DNA from: JACVRW01 sp963812415
Lineage (GTDB): Bacteria; Actinomycetota; Thermoleophilia; Solirubrobacterales; Thermoleophilaceae
Assembly (NCBI GenBank): GCA_963812415.1
Contig: CAWEVH010000002.1
Location: 1 to 64,000 of the forward strand
DNA length: 64,000 nucleotides
Direction of reading: 5' to 3'
Made by a program: the position numbers and the translations under genes. Each line of letters starts with the position of its first letter. The first letter of the stretch is position 1. The notes under the pieces are model-generated. The model saw only the letters and a program-made list of their open reading frames with translations. It searched no databases and was not told the DNA's origin. Positions 23,805 to 32,438 of the stretch are shown here, in pieces.

Positions 23805-25034
23805 CTACAGCGAGCCGAGGTCCGTATCGAGGTCGGCCAGCGCCGCCGGGTCCGGGCTCGCGTGCTCGCGGATGAAGCGGCGCGCGTGCTCAAGATCGTC
23901 GGAGCGGCCGACGGACAGGGCGGCCGTCACGCGGCCGTCGTCGATGTAGAAGGCCGCGAACTCGCCGGACTCGAGGGAGCCTCGGATCACCGGCTCGCCC
24001 GAGCCGGGCCCGACGTACTCCATCGAGCTCCAGTCGGCCAGGTCCGAGAAGAAGTAGGGAATGGTGTCGTGCTCGACGTCCTGGCCGAGCATGTTGAGCG
24101 CCGCGGTCTTGCCCTGGTTGAAGGCCACGTCCCAGTGCTCGATTCGGATCGGGCGACCATGGATCGGGCTGTCGTACTCGCAGATGTCGCCGGCGGCGTA
24201 GATGCCCGGCACGGACGTCTCGAGCCGGGCCGAGCAGCGCACGCCGCCCGCTTCGCCGATCTCGAGTCCGGCGGCCTTGGCGAGTGTCGTGTCCGGCGTC
24301 ACGCCGGCGCCGATCACCACGCAGTCGCAATCGAGCTCGAGCCCGCTCTTCGTCACGAGCTTCGTCACGCGCCCGTCCGCCCCCTCGAGCCGCTCGAGCT
24401 CCTGGCCGCCGTGCACCTCCACCCCATGGTCCTCGAGCACGCCCTGGAAGAAGCCGCCCACCTGGCGGCCGAAATGGCGCTCGAGGGTCACGTCCTCGAG
24501 CATCACGAGCGAGCACTTGGCCCCGAGGGCGGCCGTGATCGACGCCGCAGCCTCGGTCGCGATGTAGCTGCCCCCGACCAGCACCACGCGCTCGGCCCGC
24601 TCGGCGTCCGCGCGCACGGCTTCCGAGTTTCCGAAGGCGCGCATGTAGTGGATGCCGTCGAGGTCGGAGCCCTCGAAGCGCAGCCGCCGCACGTTCGAGC
24701 CCGTGGCGAGGAGCGCGCTGCCGAACTCGATCTCGTCCTTCGTCGAGAGCGTTGCCACGCGGGCGTCGGTGTCGAGCTTCATCACGCTCGTCCGGGTGAG
24801 CAGCTCGATCTCGTTCTCGTCCCACCACTCGCCGGGACGGAACAGCACGTCCTCCTTCGGCTCCTCACCGCGCAGGTAGCCCTTCGTGAGCGGCGGGCGG
24901 TTGTAGGGCGGGTCGGGCTCGCGTCCCACCAGCAGGATCGAGCCCTCTCCGCCCCCCTCGCGCAGCCAGCGCGCGCAGTTGGCGGCGGCCATGCCGCCGC
25001 CGATCAGCAGGTGGTCGACGCGGCGCGTGCTCAC
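23805..25034 (-). CDS. FAD/NAD(P)-dependent oxidoreductase, ferredoxin-reductase type
   Basis: A 409-residue flavoprotein of the rubredoxin/ferredoxin reductase family. FAD-binding G-G-G-M-A-A-A-N-C at about residue 12, the following NRPPLTKGYLRGE motif, the NAD(P)-binding VVLVGGSYIATEAAAS (about 150), and the second FAD element GIYAAGDICEYDSPIHGRPIRIEHW (about 275) are present. Such enzymes pass electrons from NAD(P)H to a ferredoxin or P450/dioxygenase. No ferredoxin or oxygenase gene is adjacent. Its start overlaps the TrkA stop by four bases, so it is cotranslated with two RCK proteins; the reason is unknown. Confidence 0.88.
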   Translation of the reverse strand: MSTRRVDHLLIGGGMAAANCARWLREGGGEGSILLVGREPDPPYNRPPLTKGYLRGEEPKEDVLFRPGEWWDENEIELLTRTSVMKLDTDARVATLSTKDEIEFGSALLATGSNVRRLRFEGSDLDGIHYMRAFGNSEAVRADAERAERVVLVGGSYIATEAAASITAALGAKCSLVMLEDVTLERHFGRQVGGFFQGVLEDHGVEVHGGQELERLEGADGRVTKLVTKSGLELDCDCVVIGAGVTPDTTLAKAAGLEIGEAGGVRCSARLETSVPGIYAAGDICEYDSPIHGRPIRIEHWDVAFNQGKTAALNMLGQDVEHDTIPYFFSDLADWSSMEYVGPGSGEPVIRGSLESGEFAAFYIDDGRVTAALSVGRSDDLEHARRFIREHASPDPAALADLDTDLGSL

Positions 25035-25708
25035 TGGATCGCCGCGCCCGAGCGGTCGGTGAAGCGCTCAGTCACGCGCTCCTCGATTCCCACGTCGAGC
25101 ACGAGCAACACCTCGTCGCCGGCTTGCACCACGGAGTCACCGGCGGGTACGAAGCCGCCGCCGTCGCGCAGGATCGAGATCACGAGCGATCCGTCGGGCA
25201 GGCCGAGGTCCTTGACGGGGCGTCCCGCCGCCTCCGAGCCTTCGGCCACCTCGAGCTCGATGATCTCGAGTCGCTCCTCGGGCAGGTCGAGCAGGTGAAC
25301 GAGGCCGTACTTCGGCACCTCGTGCTCGATCAGGCGCAGGATCAGGTCGGTGGCGGAGATCACCGGGGTCACGCCGAGGAGCTCGAAGTGCTGCAGGTTG
25401 CGGGGGTTGTTGCAGCGCGCCACGACCCGCGCGACGCCGTACTTCTCGCGCGCGACCTGGGAGATCAGGATGTTGTCCTCGTCGTCGCCGGTGACGGCGA
25501 CCACCAGGTCCGCGCGCTCGATGCCGGCGCGCTCGAGCACCCACAGCTCGGAGCCGTCGCCGTACTGGGCGCTGTGCTCGAGCTCCTGCTCGACCACCGC
25601 GAAGCGCGCCTGGCTCGACTCGATCACGGTCACCTCGTGACTCTTGTTGATGAGCTCGCGCGCGAGGTTCCATCCGACCTTGCCGGCCCCGACGATCAGC
25701 ACGTACAT
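25031..25708 (-). CDS. TrkA-like RCK protein (RCK_N plus RCK_C)
   Basis: A 225-residue cytosolic regulator of a potassium or cation transporter. The Rossmann RCK_N domain opens MYVLIVGAGKVGWNLARELI with the dinucleotide-binding G-x-G-x-x-G, then V-T-V-I-E and D-D-E-D-N. The RCK_C domain is in the second half, ending with D-E-V-L-L-V-L-D. NAD(H) or nucleotide binding gates the partner. Three bases separate it from the upstream truncated RCK gene, and its stop overlaps the reductase start. No Trk or Ktr pore protein is found in the window; the adjacent APC permeases are possible partners. Confidence 0.9.
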   Translation of the reverse strand: MYVLIVGAGKVGWNLARELINKSHEVTVIESSQARFAVVEQELEHSAQYGDGSELWVLERAGIERADLVVAVTGDDEDNILISQVAREKYGVARVVARCNNPRNLQHFELLGVTPVISATDLILRLIEHEVPKYGLVHLLDLPEERLEIIELEVAEGSEAAGRPVKDLGLPDGSLVISILRDGGGFVPAGDSVVQAGDEVLLVLDVGIEERVTERFTDRSGAAIQ

Positions 25709-25710
25709 GG

Positions 25711-26157
25711 TTAGCCCGAAACTCCTTCGAAGCGGATCTGCCCGCGGACGGCGGCCTCGAGCAGCTCGATCGCGGTCTGGGTCGGGCAGATCGTCTGCAG
25801 ACCCTGCTCGGCGTACCAGCGCGCGCGGGCCGGGTCGAGCACTCGCACCACCACGCGCTCGACCTCGAAGCGGCGCTTGGCCACCTGGGCGATCACCAGG
25901 TTCGTGTTGTCGCCGTCGGTGGAGGCCACGAAGGCGTCCGCCTCCGCGATCCCAGCCGCCAGCAGGGCGTCGATCTCGAGGGCGGTGCCCTCGGTGAAGC
26001 GGCCTCCGCGCTCCTCCCAGCTCTGCGACTGCCCGCGGTCGAGCAGCGCGATGGCCTCGGCGTCCTCGTCGAGGACGGAGACCTCGTGGCCCTCCGCGAG
26101 CATCGTGTTGGCGATAGTGGAGCCCACCCGCCCGCAGCCGACGATCAGCACGAACAT
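25711..26157 (-). CDS. TrkA-N (RCK_N-only) protein
   Basis: A 148-residue protein with only the Rossmann half: MFVLIVGCGRVGSTIANTML, V-S-V-L-D-E-D and D-G-D-N-T-N. The RCK_C domain is absent and the protein ends R-F-E-G-V-S-G. It is a paralogue of the next gene and was probably produced by tandem duplication with loss of the C-terminal half. A pair of this kind could form a mixed octameric ring with the full-length RCK protein. The start at 26157 is ATG. Confidence 0.9.
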   Translation of the reverse strand: MFVLIVGCGRVGSTIANTMLAEGHEVSVLDEDAEAIALLDRGQSQSWEERGGRFTEGTALEIDALLAAGIAEADAFVASTDGDNTNLVIAQVAKRRFEVERVVVRVLDPARARWYAEQGLQTICPTQTAIELLEAAVRGQIRFEGVSG

Positions 26158-26255
26158 TCCGGCTTCACTCTACATCTGGCGTTGTGAAGAATTGGTTGCG
26201 GATCGCTCCGGCGCGGGCCGAGCCCGCGCCCTCCGCGAAGCGGATCGCTCCGAGC

Positions 26256-28265
26256 TCAGGGCAGGACGCCCTCGCGCGTCCCCTCCTCACCCGCCGGCGG
26301 GGCGGTGAGGATGACCTTGCAGGGAGCCTTCTCGACCACGTAGCGCGTGGTGTCGCCCACGAAGCGGTCGCGGGCACGGCCCCGCCCGCCGAGGATCGCT
26401 CCGCCGAGCACGCGCGAGGGCTCCTCGGCGGCGAGGACGATCGCCTCGACGCCCCGCCGCTTGGCCTCGGAGACGATCGCCTGGCCGACGGAGCGGCCGC
26501 GCACCATCGCGGTCGCCACCTCCACCCCCTCGTACTCCTCCCCCACCTCCTTGGCGCGCGCCAGCATGCGCTTGGCCTTCTGCACACGCTCCTCGGGCAC
26601 GCGCGCGTCGATCGGCAGAGACATCGGGATCTCGAACACGTAGAGCGCCTCCACGACCGCCCCGCCCTCGCCCTCATCGGCATGTTCCGCCGCGAGGCGG
26701 CCGGCGGTGCCGACGATGTCGTCGTCGAGGACGCCGCCCGAGATCGGCACGAGAATGCTGCCGTAGACCATGTCCGGCGTCTCCGTGAGCGCCTCGGCGG
26801 GAATCGTGAAGCGCTTTCGCAGCGGCTTGTCCTGGCCGCGGCGGTAGACCGTGTAGAGCAGCACCCCGACGAGCATCCAGGTCGTGCCGATGATGCGCCC
26901 ACCCTCGTGGAGGACGATCACGCTCAGCCAGACCGCGACGGAGATCACGAGGCCGATCACGGCGGGTATCGGCACCGAGCCGCCGCGTACGGGGATGCTG
27001 AACGGCACGCGGAACGCGCTCGGCCGGTCGCGCTCGCGGAAGCGGAGCACGATCACCGACAGGTGGGCGATCGCGAACGAGATCATCGCCCCGAACGCGA
27101 ACACGCCGGCGAGGAAGCTGAGATCGTGCGGGATCGCGAATCCGAACGCGATCAGCGCGGCGATCGCGATGGCCATGTACGGCGTGCCGCGCCGCCGCGA
27201 GAGCCGGCCGGCCGCGCTCGGGATCTGACGGTTGGTGGCGAGCGAGTAGGCGAGCCGAGCGAGGCCGAGCATCTGCCCGTTCATCGCGACGATCAGCATC
27301 AGCGCGGCCGAGACGGCGACCACGTAGCGGCCCGCGTCCACCAGCCAATCCTGCTCGTACGCGCTCACGATCCCGAGCACGGGCGCATCCAGGAAGCGGC
27401 CGCCCAGGGCGGTCTGGCCGTCCACCACCGGCTGCGCCATCAGGCCCGCGGCGGAGACTCCCACGAGCAGCACGAGCGACACCGCCGCCGTGGCCATGAC
27501 CACGCGCCTGAGACCGCGCCGGCCCACCCGCACCTCGCCGGCGAGCCCCGAGGCGGCCTCCACCCCGATAACGCCCGCCGTGGCGATGCCCATGGCGAAG
27601 ATCACCTCGTCCCAGCCCGGCCGCGTGCCGAGCTCGACCGAGTCGGTGATCGCGGCGGCGTCGAAGAACTGGACGTACGCGATCAGCGTGACCACCAGGA
27701 GCAATCCGATGCTCCAGAGCGAGATTCGCAGCACCGCGCCGAGCCGGTCGGCCGACAGCCCTCGCACGTTCGCGCCGGCCACGAACAGCAGGGCGACCCC
27801 GGCGAGCCCCACCTCGACGCCGCCGTCGTCGAGCCCGCTCCAGAAGACGGCCAGGTAGTCCGTGATGACCACCGCGCCGATCGCCATCACGATGATGTAG
27901 TCGAGCAGGATCGCCCAGCCGGCGATGAAGCTCCAGAGCTCGTCGAAGGCGTAACGGGCGAACGTCGAGGCGCCGCCGCGCTCGATGTGGAGCGAGCTGC
28001 CCTCCACGTAGGTGGCCATCGTGATCATGAAGAACACGCCGGCCACCAGGTAGACGAGCGGCGTGAGCCCGAGCGCATCTTCCGCGACCACGCCGAGCGA
28101 GAAGAAGATCGCCGAGACGATCGCGCTGAGCGTGATCGTGAACAGGGCCGGCTCGCCCAGCGAGCGCACGATGCGCCCGCCCATGCGCTCGGAGCCGCGC
28201 CGCATGCGCTGGCGCGTACGCAGGCCCACCCCCGATGGGCGCCGCGGGCCGTCGGCGTCGCTCAT
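26256..28265 (-). CDS. APC-superfamily permease with C-terminal UspA domain
   Basis: A 669-residue protein. About 12 membrane helices occupy residues 35-480 in the APC (amino acid/polyamine/cation) pattern, with the helix-1 break S-A-I-V-S-A-I-F-F and the conserved G-I-E/G-V-E region. A cytoplasmic UspA-like domain follows from about 500: YGSILVPISGGVLDDDIVGTAGRLA, and its end carries GRGRARDRFVGDTTRYVVEKAPCKVILT, which resembles the G-x(2)-G-x(9)-G-S/T nucleotide motif. Such fusions link import to stress or ATP/cAMP status. Its 5' end overlaps the 65-aa membrane protein gene (ATGA). Confidence 0.88.
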   Translation of the reverse strand: MSDADGPRRPSGVGLRTRQRMRRGSERMGGRIVRSLGEPALFTITLSAIVSAIFFSLGVVAEDALGLTPLVYLVAGVFFMITMATYVEGSSLHIERGGASTFARYAFDELWSFIAGWAILLDYIIVMAIGAVVITDYLAVFWSGLDDGGVEVGLAGVALLFVAGANVRGLSADRLGAVLRISLWSIGLLLVVTLIAYVQFFDAAAITDSVELGTRPGWDEVIFAMGIATAGVIGVEAASGLAGEVRVGRRGLRRVVMATAAVSLVLLVGVSAAGLMAQPVVDGQTALGGRFLDAPVLGIVSAYEQDWLVDAGRYVVAVSAALMLIVAMNGQMLGLARLAYSLATNRQIPSAAGRLSRRRGTPYMAIAIAALIAFGFAIPHDLSFLAGVFAFGAMISFAIAHLSVIVLRFRERDRPSAFRVPFSIPVRGGSVPIPAVIGLVISVAVWLSVIVLHEGGRIIGTTWMLVGVLLYTVYRRGQDKPLRKRFTIPAEALTETPDMVYGSILVPISGGVLDDDIVGTAGRLAAEHADEGEGGAVVEALYVFEIPMSLPIDARVPEERVQKAKRMLARAKEVGEEYEGVEVATAMVRGRSVGQAIVSEAKRRGVEAIVLAAEEPSRVLGGAILGGRGRARDRFVGDTTRYVVEKAPCKVILTAPPAGEEGTREGVLP

Positions 28266-28458
28266 CGCGGGCTGCCCCGGAGGGCGAGCCAGAGCCGGCC
28301 CGCGCCCAGGAGCGCGAGCGCCGCGCCGAGCACCACGCCCAGGGCGAGCCCGCCGCCCCCGCGGGCGAGCGTCGCCACGATCATCGCCACGCCCACCAGC
28401 AGCAGGAGCAGGCTGAGGACGCGGATCGAGGCCGTATAGGCGCGTTCCACGCCCTCCA
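28262..28458 (-). CDS. small two-helix membrane protein (65 aa)
   Basis: From ATG 28458 it reads MEGVERAYTASIRVLSLLLLL and VGVAMIVATLARGGGGLALG then VVLGAALALLGAGRLWLA, giving two hydrophobic segments (about 12-30 and 36-58) with a basic end. It sits between two APC-UspA permeases; its stop overlaps the downstream permease's ATG. The open frame reaches 28510, but the upstream residues are unlike a membrane-protein N-terminus. It could be an accessory subunit of the permeases, which is inference. No family is recognised. Confidence 0.7.
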
Positions 28459-28481
28459 TCGTATTCCTCGCAAGCGTCAGC

Positions 28482-30366
28482 TCAGGCGGCCGTGCGGCCC
28501 GACTCGACACCGCGCGACGAGTCGATGATCACCCGGCAGGGGCGCTCGCTGAGCACCGTCTCGAGCGTCTTGCCGAACAGCGACGCGCCCGTCCGCCGCG
28601 GTGGCAGCGACATCACGATCGCCCGCGCGCGGATCTCCTTCGCCTCCTCCACGATTCGGCGGCCGCCCTGCCCCGGGCGCACCTTCTCCCAGTGCCCGGT
28701 CACCCGCCGCCCGCCGCGCACGCGCGCCGAGTCGATGACGGAAGCAGCGCGCGCCTCCTGCTCCGGCATCGCGGCGTCGATCGGCGAGTTCGGCGGGACT
28801 GAGATCGTGACGAGCACGTGGATCCCGCGCCGCCGCCGGGCGGCGAGCCGCGCGGCCGTCGAGATCGCCTCGGGCGAGTAGTGCCCGTCCTCGAACGCCA
28901 CCAGCACCGACTCGTACTCCACCTCGTGCTCGACCACCGGCTTCGGCATCACGATCTTGTGCGACTCGGTGAGCGAGAGCCCCTGGCGGCGCCGGTAGAT
29001 CACGTAGATCGTCACCCCCAGAACGAGCCAGACGAGGCCGGACACCAGCACCCGCACGTCGAGCGCGGTCGCCACCACCAGCGCGGCACCGGTACCGAGC
29101 CCGCCGAAGACCGCCAGGAGCGGCACGCTCCGGCCGCGGAACGGGATCGACCCCGGACTGCGCCATGGTCGCTCGACATCCGGATGCGTGAAGCGAAGCC
29201 GGACCAGCGCGACGTGCGCCATCGTGAACGAGAGCATCGCGCCGAAGGCGTAGATGACCCCGAGGAAGTCCGCCTGGCCCGGCAGGATCGCGATGCACGC
29301 CACCGTGCCGAAGACGAGGATCGCCACGTAGGGCGTGCGGTACTTCGGATGGAGCGCTCGCAGCAGCTGCGGCAGCTGGCGGTGCTGACCCATCGAGTAG
29401 GTGAGCCGTGACACCCCGATCAGGCCGGCGTTGGTGGCGATGAAGAGAATCGTGGCGGCCAGGATTCCCACGTAGATCTCGGCCGGGCCCTGGAGCGCAG
29501 CCGAGGTCCATGTTCTCGACGACGCCGAGGATCGGGTCGTCCGCGAAGCCGCCCTCCTCCTTCGGCTGCGCGAGCTGCGTCTCGCCGTCGACCACGGGCA
29601 TGGCGGACAGCGCGATCGAGGGCAGGAACGCGTAGATCACCGCCACGGCGAGCACCACCAGGCCGATCCCGCGCGGGATCGTCTTGCCCACGTCGCGGGC
29701 CTCCTCGGCCATGTTCGACACGGTCTCGATCCCGGTGTACGCGACCATCGCGACCGGGATGGCGATCAGGAAGTCCCCGAGCGTCGGCGTGGTGCCGAAG
29801 TCGACCTGGTCGACCAGCAGCTCAGGGTCGAGCACGAGGATGATCCCCACCACCACCAGCCCGACCTGGGTCAGGAAGTCCGCGACGGCGAAGCCGATGT
29901 TCACGCCGGCCGACTCCCTGGCGCCCACGATGTTCACGAGCCCGAGCAGCGCCACCACGGCGATGCCGCCCACGATGTCGGCCGGCGACTCGCCGAGCGG
30001 CTCCCAGAACACGCCCAGGTAGTGGGGCACGAAGAACGCGGAGATCGCGATCGTGATGATGTAGGTGAGCATCTGGCCCCAGGCGGCGAAGAAGGACCAG
30101 AACTCGTTGAACGCGCGCCGCGCGAAGCTGGAGGAGCCGCCCGCCTCCGGGTACATCGTGGTTGCCTCGGCGTAGGTGGCCGCGGTGGCCGCGAAGATGA
30201 GCCCGGCGATCACGAACACGACCGGGGTCATGCCGGCGGCGTAGATCGCGACCAGGCCGAGCGCGTAGTAGATCGAGCTGCCGACGTTCCCGTAGGCGGT
30301 CGAGAACAGCGCGCCCGTGCCGAGCACCCGCTCGAGGCCTCTGTTCTTCGGTCGGTACTCGGCCAT
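28482..30366 (-). CDS. APC-superfamily permease with UspA domain, frameshifted
   Basis: Paralogue of the neighbouring permease. The N-terminal part (MAEYRPKNRGLERVLGTGALFSTAYGNVGSSIYYALG) is typical APC helix 1; about 12 helices extend to about residue 470, then a UspA-like domain (YESVLVAFEDGHYSPEAIST, ending FGKTLETVLSERPCRVII). At about 29499 one extra base breaks the frame: VENMDLG must be joined to ALQGPAEIYVGILAA. The total length is three times 628 plus one. The reconstructed protein has about 627 residues. It is followed 13 bases later (in gene order, downstream) by the small membrane protein gene, so all three appear co-transcribed. Confidence 0.82.
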
Positions 30367-30379
30367 CGGCGCGGTGAAT

Positions 30380-31771
30380 CTAACTGTCGAAGCCGGCGCC
30401 CACCCGGTCCAGGAGCTTGAGCCAGGGGCCGCGGCGCCCGCCGTCCTCGTCCGCTCGGATGAGCGCGCGCCGCGTGAGCCGGACGACGCCCGAGCGGATC
30501 GGCTCGGGCGGGAACGGGATCGGCCGCCGCCGCACCAGCTCGAGCGCGGTCAGCTCGCTGTCGCGTCCGTGTAGGAGGTCGAGGGCCACGCGCGCGCCGA
30601 AGCGGCTCGCGGCGACGCCGAGGCCCGTGTAGCCGACGGCGTACGCCACCCGGCCACCGAGCGCGCGCCCGAACATGACGGAGAAGCGCGAGCAGGTGTC
30701 GATCGCGCCGGCCCAGCGGTGGCTGAACCGCAGCCCCTCCAGCTGCGGGAAGGTCGCGGCGAAGTTGCGCGCCAGCAGGTTGTACACCTCCGGCCGCTCC
30801 TCGAGCTCCGGCCGCATGCCGTTGCGCCAGTGGTAGACGGCCTCGTAGCCGCCCCAGAGGATGCGATCGTCCTGGGTCAGGCGGTAGTAGTGGAAGCGGT
30901 TGCCGGCGTCGGAGAGCCCCTCCCGGCCGCGCCAGCGGATCGCCTCCCGCTGCCCCGTCGACAGCGGCTCCGTCACGAGCACGTAGTCGTACACCGGGAT
31001 CACGTAGCGGGAGATCGAGCGCACGAGCGGCCGGAACGCGTTGGTGGCGAGCAGCACCCGCGCCGCCCGCAGCCGTCCAGACGGGGTCTCGAGCACGACC
31101 TCGTCGCCGTCGCCGATCATGGCAGTCACCCGCGTGTCCTCGTGGATCGCGACCCCGTCCTCCAGCGCGATCCGGCGCAGGCCCCAGCCGAGCCGAGCGG
31201 GGTCGACGAGCGCTCCGCCGCCCGACCAGGCGACCCCGCCAAGGTAGGTGGGCGAGTCGACGCGAGCCCGCAGCGCGTCGCGGTCGAGCACGATCGCCTC
31301 CTCCCCATGCCGTCGCGCCAGCGCGGCCGCCTCCTCCAGCTCGGCGACCTCGTGCGGCCGGGTGGCGACGTCGATGAAGCCCGGCTGCTCCCAGCCCGCG
31401 TCGACGCCGCGCTCGGTCAGCGTGGTGCGGATCGCGGCCAGGTTCTCGCGACCGAGACGGTTCAGGGCGTCGATCTCGTCCGGCCAGCGGGCCAGGCCGT
31501 TCTCGAGCCCGTGGGTGAGCGACGCGTCCACGAACCCGCCGTTGCGACCGCTCGCGCCGTCGCCGCAGCCCTCGCCCTCGAGCAGCACAACCTGCTCGTC
31601 CGGCGCCGCCAGCAGGGCCGCCCACAGGCCGGTGAAGCCTCCGCCCACCACCGCCAGCTCGCAGCGCCGTTCGCCCTCGAGCGGCGGCAGCCGGTCCGGC
31701 GCCTCGTCGCCGTCGAGCCAGAAGACGCTGTGCTCGGACTCGGCGAGCGCCCTCAGGAGCGGCGGAGCCAC
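30380..31771 (-). CDS. DAO-family FAD oxidoreductase (amine/amino acid oxidase-like)
   Basis: A 463-residue flavoprotein of the D-amino-acid oxidase-like (glycine/sarcosine oxidase) superfamily. VVGGGFTGLWAALLAA (FAD dinucleotide fold, about residues 41-56), the ligand G-A-S-G-R-N-G-G-F (about 72-80), and the C-terminal GYTGLGVAASRFGARVALDLL with a catalytic region R-F-H-Y-Y-R-L-T are visible. The G-R-N-G-G-F element matches gamma-glutamylputrescine oxidase-like proteins. Substrate unknown. GTG 31771 overlaps the peroxiredoxin stop by 19 bases, so the two are probably cotranscribed; oxidation releasing H2O2 next to a peroxiredoxin would make sense. The APC permeases downstream might import its substrate. 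Confidence 0.85.
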   Translation of the reverse strand: MAPPLLRALAESEHSVFWLDGDEAPDRLPPLEGERRCELAVVGGGFTGLWAALLAAPDEQVVLLEGEGCGDGASGRNGGFVDASLTHGLENGLARWPDEIDALNRLGRENLAAIRTTLTERGVDAGWEQPGFIDVATRPHEVAELEEAAALARRHGEEAIVLDRDALRARVDSPTYLGGVAWSGGGALVDPARLGWGLRRIALEDGVAIHEDTRVTAMIGDGDEVVLETPSGRLRAARVLLATNAFRPLVRSISRYVIPVYDYVLVTEPLSTGQREAIRWRGREGLSDAGNRFHYYRLTQDDRILWGGYEAVYHWRNGMRPELEERPEVYNLLARNFAATFPQLEGLRFSHRWAGAIDTCSRFSVMFGRALGGRVAYAVGYTGLGVAASRFGARVALDLLHGRDSELTALELVRRRPIPFPPEPIRSGVVRLTRRALIRADEDGGRRGPWLKLLDRVGAGFDS

Positions 31772-32322
31772 TCGAGGACCTCCGAGGCGTGCGAGTCCGG
31801 CGGGAAGACCGGATAGAAGACGTGCTCGATGCGGCCGTCCTCGATCACGAGGGTCAGACGCCGTACGAGCGTCCAGCCGGCGGTCTGGAAGGTGGGAAGC
31901 CCGAGCGCGCTCACGAGCTCGAGCCGCTCGTCGCTGAGCACCGGGAACGGCAGCTCGAGCCGCTCCGCCATCTCGCGCTGGTACTCGGGATCCTGGGTCG
32001 AGAGGGCGACGACGCGGGCGCCGAGGTCTGCGAACTGGTCATGGCGGTCGCGGAAGCCGCAGGTCTCCGGGGTGCAGCCCCGCGCGCCCGGGATCTCGTT
32101 CCAGCCGGGCGGCAGCTCCTCGTCCGGGCGCCCGGTGCGGGGGTAGCAGAAGAGCACGGTCCGGCCGGGCAGCTCGGCGAGCGTCAGCTCGCCCCCCTGG
32201 GTGGAGGGAAGGCGCACGGCGCGGGACGACCATGCCGGGCAGGTGGCGGGCCGCGCCGTCGTCCTCGGGCTCGGGGAGGTCGGCCGGGAGGGTGTGGATG
32301 TCGTCGGGGCGGGCCAGGCCAT
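31753..32322 (-). CDS. AhpC/TSA-type peroxiredoxin, frameshifted near N-terminus
   Basis: Peroxiredoxin of about 190 residues. The catalytic domain reads VRLPSTQGGELTLAELPGRTVLFCYPRTG, then WNEIPGARGCTPETCGFRD (Cys-Thr-Pro-x-x-Cys, peroxidatic-type Cys) and D-P-E-Y-Q-R-E-M-A-E-R-L-E-L-P-F-P-V-L-S-D. It reduces peroxides. Two frames are needed: RPDDIHTLPADLPEPEDDGAARHLPGM fits the family beginning in one frame and AVRLPSTQGG in the other, with one extra base at about 32221. In the frame of the catalytic part the first ATG is at 32322, but the residues there are a shifted translation. The true start is therefore uncertain, somewhere in 32300-32330. Confidence 0.75.
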   Translation of the reverse strand: MAWPAPTTSTPSRPTSPSPRTTARPATCPAWSSRAVRLPSTQGGELTLAELPGRTVLFCYPRTGRPDEELPPGWNEIPGARGCTPETCGFRDRHDQFADLGARVVALSTQDPEYQREMAERLELPFPVLSDERLELVSALGLPTFQTAGWTLVRRLTLVIEDGRIEHVFYPVFPPDSHASEVLEWLRRS

Positions 32323-32360
32323 GAAATCTAGGGCCTGGCCGGCTCCGGCCGTCCGTCAAT

Positions 32361-32405
32361 CGGTCGCGTGGTTCTTCATGACTGTCATGGAAAACCACGC
32401 GACCG
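32361..32405. repeat. 45-bp near-perfect palindrome between hppA and peroxiredoxin
   Basis: CGGTCGCGTGGTT (32361-32373) and AACCACGCGACCG (32393-32405) are perfect 13-base inverted repeats. The 19 bases between them contain a second palindrome, CATGA-CTG-TCATG, so the whole can fold into one long hairpin with only a C-A mismatch and a wobble pair. No T-run follows on either strand. It lies just after the hppA stop on hppA's strand and upstream of the peroxiredoxin gene. Confidence 0.75.
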
Positions 32406-32438
32406 TCGAGTGTCCACCCGGCGGGATGGCGCCGAAGC

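Noticed and set aside
23740..23950. Possible SOS-controlled small plus-strand ORF from 23761
   Set aside because: It is Arg/Ser-rich and lies opposite the conserved C-terminus of the flavoprotein; composition is that of a shadow frame.
26182..26200. TTGTGAA half-site, as in a Rex operator, and another near 4439
   Set aside because: Neither has the second inverted half-site at the proper distance, so a Rex operator is not supported.
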